From Litoditis marina (lineage: Eukaryota; Nematoda; Chromadorea; Rhabditida; Rhabditidae), in the NCBI GenBank assembly GCA_964036275.1, contig OZ038440.1, positions 3,819,690-3,883,689 on the forward strand: a DNA stretch of 64,000 bases, read 5' to 3'. The notes below the pieces were generated by a model. It searched no databases, was not told where the DNA came from, and was given only the letters and a program-made list of their open reading frames with translations. The first letter of the stretch is position 1. The number at the start of each line of letters is the position of its first letter. Made by a program: the position numbers and the translations under genes. Positions 24,463 to 37,037 of this stretch are shown one piece after another.

Positions 24463-27187
24463 ATGCATCTCCAGACGGTTGCCTTCGTACTCGCTTCGAC
24501 TTTCCTTCTTACAACGGTTGGTTTCACAATTAAGAAATATATTGTTTGTAAAAAAAAGTTTTTCTTTGAAGTGAATTCGAGATTTGTGCTATTTTTCACG
24601 GTACGTCCTTAACTCTGTATCGCTGCTTAACCACATATTACATAGTTGAGCCGTTTATTTACGTTTATTATACAACGACAATTGTATTATGTTTTTCAGG
24701 CCTCCGTGCTTCGTGAGAAACGTCAATGTGGATGTGCTCCTGCAGCTCAACCAGCTTGCTCATGCTCTCCATCCATCGCTATGCCTCAGGTATTTTCAAG
24801 TAACCGATCACTCAAATGTGAAACTTGCTACAAGATAAAGATACCGAACGGAAATATTTTTTTGTATAGAACAAATTCATTTTAGTGTTCATAATAGAAC
24901 AAATTCTGTTTTTACCCGCAATTTTACTGTTTTTTACCCGCAATAGTAAGGATAGTGCTAACAGGAAGGAACAGAAAAAGTGGTTTAGAAGAGATTCCAG
25001 TAGAAAACGCATTACCAGTGATCGAGTGGTCAAGTTGTGTGCGCACTGCCGCACTGCCGCTCAACGTAAACGGGGCTCGATTCCACTCGTAACGGTATCT
25101 ATGTAACAAACCTTCTACGCAATCCACACATATTTTAATAACAATATCTTTGTTTTTTTAGAGTAAAAATGTATAGCGAAGCTGAAATAATTGCGATAAA
25201 TCAACTAATTTCCCTTATTGATATTATTTCAGCAACAAATGTCGTGTTCTTGCCAACAGAGTCCCGCCCCTGTGAGTTCATGTGCGTGTGCAACTCAGCC
25301 AATCCAACAAACTGTTCAGGTTTGTTTTCGTACTTTGTTTCAGACTACCGGCATACAATTTTGCGAGGAACACGCTGATTGTTGTACATACGAATCTCCG
25401 ATTTACTTTGTATATCTCTATTTCTCTTTCTCTCTCTCTTTCTCTCTCTTTCTCTGTCTTTCATACACAGAGTTACGTCCTGTGTGCCGAAAACCATACC
25501 ATTTTTCTTACTCAAATGATTGCAGTTAGCGTACTAGTTTATTGAGCGAGTGAGTTTCTCGAAATACTTCGGAAACATGGTTGACCTCCATGTTGTAATT
25601 TCAAATATCATTCAGGTCGCTACAACCCAGTGCCAGCCTGCCTGTCAGCAGTCTTGCCAGCAACAGTGCAGTGCCCCTGCAGCTGCCCCGGCCTGCCAAC
25701 AGACCTGCCAGTCTAGCTGCCAGGCATCTTGTACTCCTTCTACCCCAGCTCCCGTCGCTTGTCAACCACAGTGCCAGCAACAGTGCCAGCAGGTGAGAGT
25801 GCTCTTTGAGTGAATTACTCTTCTTCAGCTCTGATTTCTGATGAATCTGAAATGTGTATTTAATTTGATTACTTAACGCCAACATATTCCAGTCCTGCCA
25901 GCAGCAAAATATCCCTCAGGCTCAGTGTCAACCCCAGTGCCAGCAGCAGTGCCAGCAATCTTGCAGTACTCCAGCTCCAGTGCAACAACAGCAGTGCCAG
26001 CCATGTCAACAACAGTGCCAGCAGGTGAATTTTGATCCCAGGGTTATATGTTCATATGTGATAATAACTTGAGCTTGTTTACTCAAATGTTCCACAATAT
26101 TGATAAACAAAAAGAGTGATCTCATAAGTTCCTTATCTTCAGACATGCGTCCAGCAGAACATTCCTCAGACTCAATGCCAGCCTCAATGTGAACAGCAGT
26201 GTGCCCCAGCTTGCTCTCCCGCTCCAGTCCAACAACCACAGACCATCATGGTTCAGGTGTGTCTCCCTGATCAGATACTTGCGCTATACATTCAACGTCG
26301 AGATACATCGTGCCGGACTATTAAATCTCCTGACTTGTTGGGTCGTAATCTGATCCAAATTTTGTTTTCAAGACCAAAGTAGAACAAATATAAAAGAGAA
26401 GAGGTATCATCAATTCAAATGTATTGCTCGCTTGCGTTTTAAAATATCGAAATACGATTGTTTTGCTTGTCTCAAACTGCTTTCGTTTTTAGGTACCCCA
26501 ACAACAGACCCAATGCACCCAGCAGTGTCAGCAGTCTTGTGCACCCGCTGCTCCAGTTCAACAGTGCCAGCAGTGTCAGACTGCATGTGCTGCTCCAGTA
26601 ACACAGGCTCCTCAGGAGGTCACAATTCAGGTCGGTAATGATGCTACACCGTAAAATGACAACGACTAAACCTCAACGCACAGTGGTAGAATCTAGTAAT
26701 AATCTAATTTTGCAGGTTGAACTGCAAGTAGCCGTGGCCCAGTCCGCCCAATGCCAGCCCATGTGCCAGCAGAGCTGTCAACAACAGTGTGTCCAGCAAC
26801 AGCAGCCAGCAGCACAATGCCAGCCCGCATGTCAACAGACCTGCGCCTCTTCTTGTGCGGCCGCCCAACCAGCTGTCATGAGCTGCCAACCTGCTGCCAC
26901 CCCAACACAGGTAAGCCCACTTCTGACCTTGTACATTGTTTGTTCTGATTCATATCATGAGTTGCAGCATAACAGGGTAACTAAGTTTTTTATCACCTTC
27001 TTGTTTCTTACATTTCTCCAGGGCCAAACATAACAATGTGCAATGTCACGTGTTTAATCGCGGGTAAATCTATTACGTTCTGGTCTGCAAAGTATTCAAT
27101 TTTTATACTATTGTATTTCAGAGCTGCCAGTGCCAGTCCAACTATTCTCCCTGTGGAAACAACAATGGACAGTGCTGTCGCAAGTAG
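24463..27187 (+). CDS. Secreted Cys/Gln-rich C-X3-C repeat protein A (abu/pqn-like)
   Basis: Nine exons, all with phase-0 introns: 24463-24516, 24700-24789, 25233-25319, 25616-25792, 25893-26024, 26143-26256, 26493-26630, 26716-26910 and 27122-27187; 350 residues. A signal peptide (MHLQTVAFVLASTFLLTTA) precedes a furin-type site, REKR (residues 23-26). The body is built of C-X3-C repeats such as CQPACQQSCQQQC, the Pfam C_tripleX pattern, spaced by Pro/Ala/Gln/Val linkers. The last exon gives a compact tail ending CGNNNGQCCRK. Proteins of this kind (abu/pqn group) are secreted, disulphide-rich and linked to pharyngeal cuticle in C. elegans; the role here is inferred. Each internal exon ends in a CAG glutamine codon that doubles as splice donor. 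An in-frame ATG at 24436 exists only in this copy, so the conserved ATG was used. Confidence 0.88.
25419..25461. repeat. Pyrimidine (TCTCTT) microsatellite
   Basis: A CT-rich low-complexity run in intron 3 of C-X3-C gene A, absent from copies B and C. Confidence 0.85.
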
Positions 27188-27303
27188 AAACACCGCAACA
27201 GGAAACTACCAATTTTGTGTATATATTGAAACATTTGAATGAACGTTCAATCATTATTTTTGATAACCCCTGTAACACAACAAATGAACACTGATATCGA
27301 ATG

Positions 27304-27753
27304 TATATAGTTCGTTTCAACCATCGATAGCACCCAGTTACAGTAGATTTTAGTGGGCGGAGTCCATTGTGTTGGAAAGTTTCCAACAGTGATCAGACTA
27401 ATCAAAATTGTGCACCAGCTGGGTATTGAACTCAACTGTGATGGCTGGTGCGGCGCCCACAAGCAGGCGGCCACCTGAACATGGTGGCCCGAACTAAGAA
27501 TAGTGATATCCGACCATCTTTTCTGGCTGTTTTTCAATGCACATTTTATCGCACAAAAAGTTGTTTGAATTACTCCCCGATCATGTGGCAATCTTTTGAA
27601 AACAAAAAAGTTGCAAAAATCCTAAAATAACCAGTTTTCGAATTTTTATTTGCAATAAAAAGACTGGCAAGCTGCCAGATCAATCGACTGCATTATAGGG
27701 TGCGCTCGGCCAGCATGGCTGACTACTATCGATGGGTGAAACGAACTATATTA
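27304..27753. repeat. MITE between C-X3-C gene A and receptor A
   Basis: The 450-bp element has inverted ends: TATATAGTTCGTTTCAACC followed by ATCGATAG on the left, and CTATCGATGGGTGAAACGAA on the right. It explains why the convergent pair A is 1.07 kb apart while pairs B and C are about 235 bp apart. The rest of 27188-28259 shows no gene. Confidence 0.75.
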
Positions 27754-28259
27754 ACGGTTGTTTAAAATAAACACATTGTATCTGTTTAATGAACACTTTA
27801 TCTTCGCACGATGTCACTCCTCCAAAATTCATTGTTTACTATCACTCCTCCTACATCAGATGGCCACTGCGAAAATCGGACTCTTCAATCCTGATTGTGC
27901 AGCACATAACTCTAGAAAAAGTGATAAGAAAGCTCGCCAGACACGATTAATTTCACAGTCAGGTAACGCATAAACCAAATAACCAAATAAAATTACCATA
28001 ACGTCAAAAAACCTCCTAATTTGCCTATTGCGTCGTACACGCGATGGGTTTGCCGCGCTTTGCCTTGTACCTTGTAGTTGGTTCCAAGGGGACTCTTGCA
28101 GGTGTACTCCAACTTTGGAATGGCAATTTTTTGAAAATGAAAAAGTGTCCTAAAATGCCTCACACTTATAGAACAAGTGGCCGAATGTAAGCGATCGATA
28201 TATATTCAATGATTGCGATCGAGGTGAACAGCATGAATCAACATCAAATAGTTTATTGT

Positions 28260-31200
28260 TTAACTGATCTGCAACACCCTAAAAATGAGGACAGGGTTAA
28301 CCACATTGGGACGGAACGATCGTATGAGGAATGTTTTGAAGTCTTTAACAAAATAAATAATGACAATTGGGTTCAGGATAGGAAACACCGCTGGTGTCGC
28401 CCCAATCAAAACTGTGAATATGGGTGGAACTTCAATTGATATAAGGGGTAGAGCCACTGAAAGAATTGCTGGTAACAACAGGGACACCATGGATAGAGCT
28501 CCCTGTAATAACCAACAGATGTTAGGAAAATATTACTAAATTTATCAGACTTCGAAGAATTTCTACCAATTTTTTCCGGTTGGATACATTGCTGGGACTG
28601 TTATCAGCTGAACATTATGAACAGCCTGGTTAATCGCGTTTTGCTTTTTAACTCACATGTTTGCCCTTTAACTTTTTCTTCATTCTTCATTCTCTTTTTC
28701 ATGTGACACAGTGCTTGACACAAACCACAGTTTTATTTGTATGTTGGTTGTAATCTCAGATTAGACTAGGCCAAGATAGTTCAGTATGATACACGGCATT
28801 CAGTTCATGTTGAGTCACAGGCCGCGCAGCTGTCGCCGCAACGCGTTCGATGGAGTACGAGTGCATTGCGCCCCAAAATTATGATTTACATGATTTCCAT
28901 CGACGATCGTTTTCTATATAGTTAATTTCTTTGTCCAGCAAGAATGATTATACACTTTCATACAGACTTATATAAGATACATTGCTTTCACTTATTATAT
29001 AGATTCTCCTCATGAGAATATATATATACTGCATCCGCTCCAGCGCTTAGCTTAGCACGCGAAACACGTCAACGATTGGCGCTTTTCGGCAGAGAGTCAC
29101 GTTTCAAAATTCCGAAACTCGGCCGACGCACAAATTGGCGAAAAATAGCCGAGTTTTAATGCTGTGGGTGTGAACAACAGCGGAATCGTGCCCGGTCGGT
29201 ATGGGGCGGTGAATGTTTGAAAATTTAGATTGAACAGTCAGACATTCAGACTAACTCTGAAAACAATATATGTGACACTCTCAGGAAGTCCGTCACTGAA
29301 ACCAACTAAAGGAAAACATGGCGATCAAAGTCTCAGGCGGCGTAGCAATCCCTCAAAAATCTCATGAGATACCTCATGAGCAATTTGCAGGAGCTTCTCA
29401 TGAGATTGTATTGACTGCTATGCTACAACATTGAGAGTTCACGAATAGCTCATGAGGTACCTCATGAGAAACATATATGAACTTCTCATGAGATTGGTGG
29501 GATTGCTACGCCGCCAGGTCTATCAAGGTACCTGAATAATGAGAAGACGAAACATAGGAGTGTGCAGTCTTTTAGTTCTGGCACTTGTGGAAGATTCTTT
29601 CAGTGTTTTAACTGTTCCATAAGCACATATAATGATAACGATAAAAACATATGTTGAGCCAGTAAATGCAGCTATCCAGGATATCAGTTTTGTGGGCGTT
29701 TCTATAACATTCTGAAACACGAACAATGAGAAACTCGGATTGTAGTTCGAGATATAATTCTGACATTTTTCTCTAAATTCATTAGTCATGTAAGAAAAGT
29801 GTGCGAGTTAAAGTTCGATACGAACTTTTGAGTGTAATTAATTTAGGCCCTTGATCCCACCTCGATCGAACTTCCATAGAAGCCGAAGTTACGCAAATCC
29901 TTTATTCCGTAAATAGCATCGGCAGCTGCTTTGAGCTTCTCAGCCAAATCCGGGTTTGGCTCCAACGCAACCAAAAGTGCACCAAGACTGAGAGAAGCAA
30001 GTAAAACTGCGACGAATGTCTGTACCACAATTCCGGTTGTGGAGTACAGTAACCTGTATAGTCCCGGCCTGAAACAAATACGTCTGAATTGGGGAAACAA
30101 CCCAGCTCCAATTTGTGAACGTATTTCAAAACATTAACAGACAGGATGGTGAGGAGTACTTACATGTGCTCCAGTGCAAAACGGGGTGAACGGTATTGCG
30201 TAGTCCTCTAAGAGGTTTAACTCTGCATTCAAAATTTTTTTGTGTTTGGATTCATCTCGAAATTTTTGTTTTGTAATGTATTCTGTCTGATCTGTATATT
30301 GATGTTGTACACACCGGTTCGTTGGATCTGGTAAGATGTTGTTGTGCGTTTTGAGGGATGTTTTCTTTTGAAAAAAATATATAAAATCATGAATTTGATT
30401 AGGAATTTCCTCTATCGCGTTTTCCCTTCCATCCTTCATAATTTTCGATTGATTATATCGACTTGCTTGAGTGTGTTTTGGTTCTGTGAGTTCTTATTAG
30501 TGCTTTCTCAAATTCTGCTGAACGCATGTGCGTTGTTGTACACGATAACTCTGTCGTACAATTGGCGATTAGATCAAATCGATTCAGTATACAATGCGAC
30601 CAATCAACTACTTTTTTTCCATGTCCCACTTGCTTTCTGGATTGCTGAAATTGACACAAAAACTCACTTGGCTATGATGAGATATCGAAAAACAAAGCAA
30701 TTGCCAAACCATTGAATCGCTGCTTGGAAACAACATGCAAACGCAAATACAGCGGCACGTGCCCATTGAGTTCTGCCTATTCCGTTGGCGGCCATTATTA
30801 TCAACGCTCCATTGTCGTTCAGGAAGACCTTGAACATACATTTGTCCAATTTATAACAATCAACTGATTAACACCCACGTTATTTGACAAACATCGGTGT
30901 CACCCAAACAAACGATCATCAATACGACAGAGTTGCGCTAGTGCTAAAAAAGCGAAACATTAACACTTTCCCAACAGAACTGCGACACACTTTGTTTCGC
31001 ACAAAATGTTCAAAAAAACTATGAATTTTGTGCGTATCGAAAAGTCCTTCATCAGGATTCGTGCTGCGGTGATTTTTCTGGGCCGACTCTTCCCAAACCA
31101 GAAGCGAACCGACAACCACGTGGCTCGTTTCCGGACCGAACACAATTCAAGCTTACAATGGTACAACCTAACCAACTAAAATGATTAATGTCTTGTGATT

Positions 31201-32261
31201 AGTGCGGAAACTTGGTTCGCTCTTCTGCTATCATCGTGAATTTAATGTCGAAGTTGTCTCCTTGATGTAAATGACCGTATTCCGTGAAATAATTTTGACC
31301 CAAATCCACTAGCAGTCAAACTTGCATCACCAACTGAGTACAATAGTATCAGCATGTTGTTTTGTCATTCACATCCCGTTGGAGAGTTGACACGTAACAG
31401 AGTTTACACAGAGAGCCTTCTGCCCATGACGAGCCATAAAGTTGAAAATTTTCTAGCATTTTTCGGGCAAATTACTCCCAACGTCTATCCGATGCGCGTT
31501 TTGCACTGTGTTCGCCACTCCTTCTTCTTCTCACACACTTCTCACACACACTTCTCACATTTCTGGACTTCTGCACAAACAACACACTTCTGTTTCTCGT
31601 TCATCTCTGATAAAGTCGCAAATCTATACAAAAATGCCAGAGGAGAACGAATTACGATAACTATATTTCTTTCGGAGAATATGTTACTTTGGGAGAATCT
31701 CTTCCTTCGCTTGACAATCTGGGAAACGTTTGTGAGTAAAACAAAGTACTTCAGGGTGTGCCATATACAATGCGTAAAATGTCCCATCGGTAAACTGAGT
31801 TTTTACATGCGAGTGTGTGGTATTTTTTGTGAGTGGGTGATATTCGTCGCACAGACTATACTGGATGTGATAACAACATTTTAGAGAAACAGGGCGCACA
31901 TTTCTAATTCCACGTGCACATAATGGTGCGCGACAGAAAGTCACTCCTTACCGCATTATGGAAGTACAGAATCATTTCACACCAAGGCGTTCATTTCGAC
32001 ATTGAAATTAATCATGTATATACAATTAACATACAATTAATTAATGCAGTCTGAGTTTATATATATCTCATGACCTACCGGAACAGTCACTGCATATGAG
32101 ATTGCGAACGCAATATCAATGAAAACGAATCCGTATAGAAAGGTGCGAAATGACCCAATAAGTTTACTTTTACATACAATTGTGATGTATAAGAAGACTA
32201 GATTGAGTAATATAGAAACGGCTTCTATAATGTAAGCTGACCATATTAATACGACCAACAT
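28260..32261 (-). CDS. Seven-transmembrane chemoreceptor A (Str superfamily-like)
   Basis: Five minus-strand exons: 32261-32079, 30828-30668, 30068-29861, 29711-29532 and 28502-28260, in consistent phase; 324 residues. Exon 1 carries two membrane segments (around IWSAYIIEAVSILLNLVFLY and LYGFVFIDIAFAISYAV), exon 2 a third ending in CFVFRYLIIAK, exon 3 a fourth, exon 4 a fifth, and exon 5 the sixth and seventh, ending NPIVIIYFVKDFKTFLI. The intracellular TSARTKRLH...RLLIIQ before helix 6 matches the Str superfamily of nematode serpentine receptors (srd, str, srj relatives). I cannot fix the family. It should sit in sensory cilia and couple to G proteins; the ligand is unknown. Introns are long (intron 1 1250 bp, intron 4 1029 bp) and hold repeats. 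The gene is convergent with C-X3-C gene A. Confidence 0.85.
29336..29515. repeat. MITE with ordered CTCATGAG palindromes
   Basis: Inverted ends GGCGGCGTAGCAATCCC / GGGATTGCTACGCCGCC enclose 180 bp in intron 4 of receptor A. Six CTCATGAG octamers lie at 29361, 29373, 29397, 29449, 29461 and 29485. The two triplets share the same 12- and 24-bp steps, so the interior is a direct duplication. Confidence 0.85.
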
Positions 32262-32954
32262 TGTTTTTGACTGAAATTAGGCGTAAATAAAGAAAACTAT
32301 GTTGAACTAAATTGTGAATTTACTCGGAATGAAAGTAACGGAAATTGAACAATGAGAGAAAGTCGTTTGCAGTCCTGAATGACAATCTAAATGATAAAAA
32401 TCTGAGCATGAAAGAGGGACCTATTTGAGAACAATATGTTGTAATATTAGTTTAACTAAATACGAGATGGTATAGAAATTGGTAGTCTTATATTGGATAA
32501 ACTCTAACTAACTCTAACAATAATCTGATGTTTTGGATACAAGAGATGATATGGATAAAGTGCTGTGTTAAATGATGAAATGATGAGGAAACCTTCCAGA
32601 TGATCATGACCAAATAAGGCTGTCGTTCAACCACTCACAGTTGCTAGTTACTTTCACGTCGTGCTGTGATACACCCACTGGAGATTGACATTTTGCTATA
32701 CTCATAGGGAATAATTAAAGGGAATTGGCCGGAACGTAACTGTGCTGAAAACCACTTGGGAACATGTATTTATTTGATGGAAATCGTATCACAATAAACA
32801 CGGAAGCAAATGTTTAACCTAAGTCATAAAACTGTTATTCAAAGTTATCAAAATGTTTTCACCGAGTTTTTTGGTTCTGCACCAAGTGACCAACATACAG
32901 CTTGAAAATTTATTGTACTAATGTTTTTAAATGCAACTGAGACAACGAGACCAG
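32262..32954. other. 5' flank of receptor A
   Basis: No gene seen. Parts of this flank (for example CACTTGGGAACA and nearby sequence around 32750-32800) align with the flanks upstream of receptor B (about 46180-46320). The duplicated unit therefore includes the receptor promoter region. Confidence 0.6.
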
Positions 32955-33627
32955 GCACCGTAGCAAAGTCATCAACTTTGGTCACCTTAAGTGATGAGGT
33001 ACCTGGCCACATAGCTGGCCACTGAAACAATCGATTCTCTATGCCCAGTCATTGCAGATTTGCCCGATAGGAGATAGTGGTGAACAGTTGATTAAAAAAC
33101 GGGGGTTGTAGTTTAGCGCCAATGTTGATCTCGTGGCCTCGCATCGACGAGAGACTGTGGTAAATGAGGAGAGCGTTCGGTGCGCTCAAAAACACGACCT
33201 CGGTTGCTTCACTCATTATTGTTGTTACATGGGAGCTCAACCTAGGAACGACCTTTGCAGTCGACAAAATTAATTATTTATTGGTTTATATTTGATTGGA
33301 TTTTTTTGACTTATTTTCTTTCTTTTTGTAATTAAGCTACAGTATCATAGCCTTAATTGGTCTCACCACTTTGTGGGTTGTGCCTGCGCATCTTAAAATG
33401 ACTCGAAATTCTGTCGTCCTACTTTTTCTTTTAACTATCATATAATTAGTTTTATCGATGAAACAGTATGTCTATGTGATTAAACATTGCTCTCTTACCA
33501 ATTTGTTGAAAACACTACTATATTCAAGCACGCAATTTGTTAGTTACTCTATTTTTCGGTATTTTAAAATACTTATGCCGAATTATTGTGTTTGTTTACA
33601 ACAATTAAAATAACACTTTGTTTCTAG

Positions 33628-36600
33628 ATGTCGACTCGTAATCAAATGACTCCCGAGGCTTCCAACATAACTATTCGTGAGGTTTTGTTGCGTACCGACG
33701 CTATTCTGCAGACTTCGTCACAAAGACGTCCCGATGCCAACAAGCGACGAACAAAAGCATGGCTGGAGATTCAAGGAGTCGTTCTTCAAGAAACGACTCT
33801 GTTCTATGAGGTTCCCCAGCTGAAAAGTGTCCTCGACCATAGACGTGCGAAGGTGCGCAATGTGGTTCAACAGGATAGAAAGTAAGTTGAACTAGTTTTC
33901 GGTTGACTTTCTATCTCACAATTATTCGGATGGAACTTTTGAATGATAATGCTTTGTATGCCTGGTTGTTCTTGAGATATTTGTAGCAAAATTGTAGTAT
34001 CTATCTTGGTGTCGTATTATTAGTTGTAGTCACGTAGTTGTAGTGCTCATGACTATGTTGCTATAGGTGTGGGATGAGATTCTCGAGATTATTTATATAA
34101 GATTCTCTGTTGTTTACGAGCGTGGTATGTATTCAACCACAGTTGCAGTTCAAAGAATTATGTATCTCTGATAAAAACGTCACATCGAAATTCCCGCCTG
34201 CTAAACATGTTGTTATTTAATATTTCACTAAATTCGCTATACATTCTTAACACGTCGTTTACAGTTATAGAACAGCGACCGGGGGAGGCCGAGATGAAGC
34301 CATCGAAGCAATTATAGAACGTCAATTCAACGCGTGGACCCCTGAAGATGAAGGGTTAGCTCGTTTGTTTGCCCGCAATCCCGTGTTCTGTGGATTGGAA
34401 GGGGGAGATTCGTATGTCCTGGAGGTGAGTCTTTTGATATATATGTTCAAACTTTTTTTGGGTTTCTGTTCACCTATATTTGGAATTCATCGCTATTTTC
34501 GTCATATCGTTCGACTGGTCTGGTGTACGAATGATTTCTTCTTTCTTTTGTTATGTTGTAGAAGTAACTAACACACTCAACTCTGTAGTTGGTTTTCTTA
34601 TTCATGGGTTTGTTTAATAAATAAACTACATTTACACATTTGGCCTATATTTCAACTTTTCATTTTCATAATTTTATATATAGGAACCGCTGGAAGAAGC
34701 AAGTGTGGACGTCGTTGGTCTTGAAGACGCACAGGCACAGCGCCAACGCATGCCAAAGCCGAATGTCAACTCCAACAAGGTTAGTTCATCGTGGTTTTAT
34801 TGATTAGTGAGTCGTTAGGCAGGAAGTTTATTCATACCAATTTGTCCCGAAATTTACTAAATACGAGTTGATAAACCATCATGATCATTTTACTACAGAA
34901 AACGTTTTGTCAACAGCTTTTTTTTCCGCCACAAACGAAAACGGTTTCTCGTTTTCAACTCTGAACCATGAGGTTTCATGTGCTAAAATACAGAAATAGT
35001 TCCGGTAATTGTTTGTTCAATTGTTTATAATTCATTGCTGTGTGACAGTGAGATTTGATTTCTTTACTTTTTGTTACTTGTTTCACAACTATGTTACTAT
35101 CAATTTTCAGTACTACGATTCCTACTCTCATGACTCTCCACAAGTCGAAGAAGTTGCTGTTTTAAAAATGGTAGCCGCACCTCGCCGTCGCGTGCAAGTC
35201 AACGGAGTTTCCGGCATCAGAGCGAAAAAAGAATGCAATCAGGTACGTGGTATGGTTGTTGCCCTGCTATTTTTTAACATATTACATATATCACATCTAA
35301 TTCAATAAGGACTTTGTTTTTTTTTCACATTTCTTTAAACTTTTCCGACTAACAACAAAAATCTACTTTATGAGTAGAAAAGCCTTATTTCTGTGTAATA
35401 AGCACAATTCCATTGTGTTTGTGATTAAATGAAAAAGCCTACCTCACTATGTTGATGCTAGTATCCTATCGTTATAGGACACTGCTGCCGCTCCCTCATA
35501 CTATGCTGCTCCATTAGTGGAGAATGAACCTCGTTATCATCCGAGGCCTACTCCGCAGTTGAAGAATGCGTACTCACCACACACATTGGGACTTCCAGCA
35601 CAAACAGCCAACGAGGTGGGTCTATTTTCATACAACAGTAAAGTTGTCCGAATAGTCAGAAAAATTCGAAAAACGGACTACTTTTTCGCCGAAAATAAGA
35701 AAATCGGTCTACTTTCGATGGAAACGTCTTAATTTTCACGTGTTTTTATCTGAAAACGGCCTACTTTTTGTAGCTTAGTCGGACCTTACTGGGGTATGTC
35801 TGTTTTCTTGTTCATATATACGTGTTTCTGGTTTCCGGGTTCGGGTTCAATAATTTTCTTCAGTTAGTTCTCAGAGTTATCCAGATTTTTTTTACTTTCG
35901 TTGACCAGTTGGACATCCCGGCTGTATGGAGGTTAGCGACGCCGTTCGAAAGTATGCTTTTTTGTGCTATGCTTGTACGTTTTATTGCTTTACCACCGAC
36001 TATTTTCCAGAAAGTGGCCGAGTTCCTGAGCGAGCAGTCGGACAGTGAGCCCGACAACAGGGATTCCCCGAAGAATAAAAGAAGAAAAGTTGTTTCCAAC
36101 GAGGAATTGCTGAATGAACAGAAAATCGTCTTTGCTGTGGGTTGTTATTTCCTTGGTTTTTAGAAAGGCGGATTAATTTTTTCAATAATTGACTGTTCTA
36201 AAACAGATGAGTAACGATAGAAATATCTAGTTTATCTCTTTAACACCTGCTCTCACTACGTCTATACTGTTACTCACTTGCACAGTCACGTGAAACCTGT
36301 CAAACACAGCAAAACACGGAACGTGCAATGGCAAAGTGCCTTGTGTAAATTTAGAACTCTTGCAACTCAATTTTCCTATAGTGTACTGTATAGATGATGT
36401 ACATATTATTGATACATACGGTTATTGTGGTTTTTCAGGGACTGAAATGTTTCATGGAAAAGCAATCCGTGATTCAGAACAAAACTGTCCAAGTCCTGGA
36501 TTTGATGCGAACCAAGTTGGAAACTTCGATGCGGGGATACGCAGAGCCCATCATCGAAGAGGTAGAAAGAGAGAAGATTCAGCATGAGGACAATTCTACA

Positions 36601-36663
36601 GAGTACGTGCCTCACTTGGGAGATAGTCATCTAGCGACAAGCTCAGTGACTGGATTCAATTAG
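33628..36663 (+). CDS. Harbinger accessory protein, probable Myb/SANT-like DNA-binding
   Basis: Seven exons: 33628-33881, 34265-34424, 34684-34779, 35111-35242, 35478-35615, 36011-36136 and 36439-36663; 376 residues. The ATG directly follows a TTTCTAG acceptor, as at a trans-splice site. The first about 95 residues are basic and helical, with the row AWLEIQGVVLQE...RRAKVRNVVQQ leading into YRTATGGGRDEA. This W-rich region with a TGGG turn resembles the Myb/SANT-like proteins encoded by PIF/Harbinger elements. The middle is low-complexity; PKNKRRKVV (exon 6) is a likely nuclear signal. The last exon holds a helical segment (FMEKQSVIQNKTVQVLDLMR), a position often used for nuclease contact. Partnership with the nuclease is inferred from position in the same element and known Harbinger biology. 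Intron 5 (from about 35630) holds a repeat shared with 53461-53850. Confidence 0.75.
35630..35800. repeat. Interspersed repeat, half copy
   Basis: Sequence of the form GTCCGAATAGTC...CGGACTACTTTTTCGCC...GGGGTATGT resembles one arm of the inverted repeat at 53461-53850. It lies in an intron of the Harbinger accessory gene. Confidence 0.5.
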
Positions 36664-37037
36664 TCATTTATGAAATTCATCACTCACACGTTTGATCTCG
36701 TTACATGTTTTAGCGTTCGGAGACACACTTGGAAAGGTCATTTATGATCCCCAAGTTTTTCCTTCTTCCTCTGTTCATATTTTGGGAACTACTGTTCACA
36801 AAACCTGGTGTATTCATTTCTGAATCCTTAGGTAAATATCTTATTTAATAGTAGTTTCTGTTTTTATGACGAGTATTTCATGAAAGCCAACCGGCTTTGG
36901 TTTAGTTTGTTCATTTAGTTCACCTCGTTCAGGTTTTGTTGATTGTTGATTGTTGTCTGTTTGTATATACTAATAACTTTTTCAATTATACCGAATTTCA
37001 TGGACATGACACACATTTAATTTACACGACACAACAA

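Noticed and set aside
26704..26889. Open frames antisense to the C-X3-C exons (Leu-rich, and similar ones in copies B and C)
   Set aside because: They are mirror images of the Cys/Gln codons on the coding strand and recur only because the exons are duplicated.
31354..31884. 176-residue open frame on the + strand
   Set aside because: It lies in intron 1 of receptor A on the other strand, has no splice context or domain, and is low-complexity (HTHFSHF-type runs). Length alone does not support a gene.
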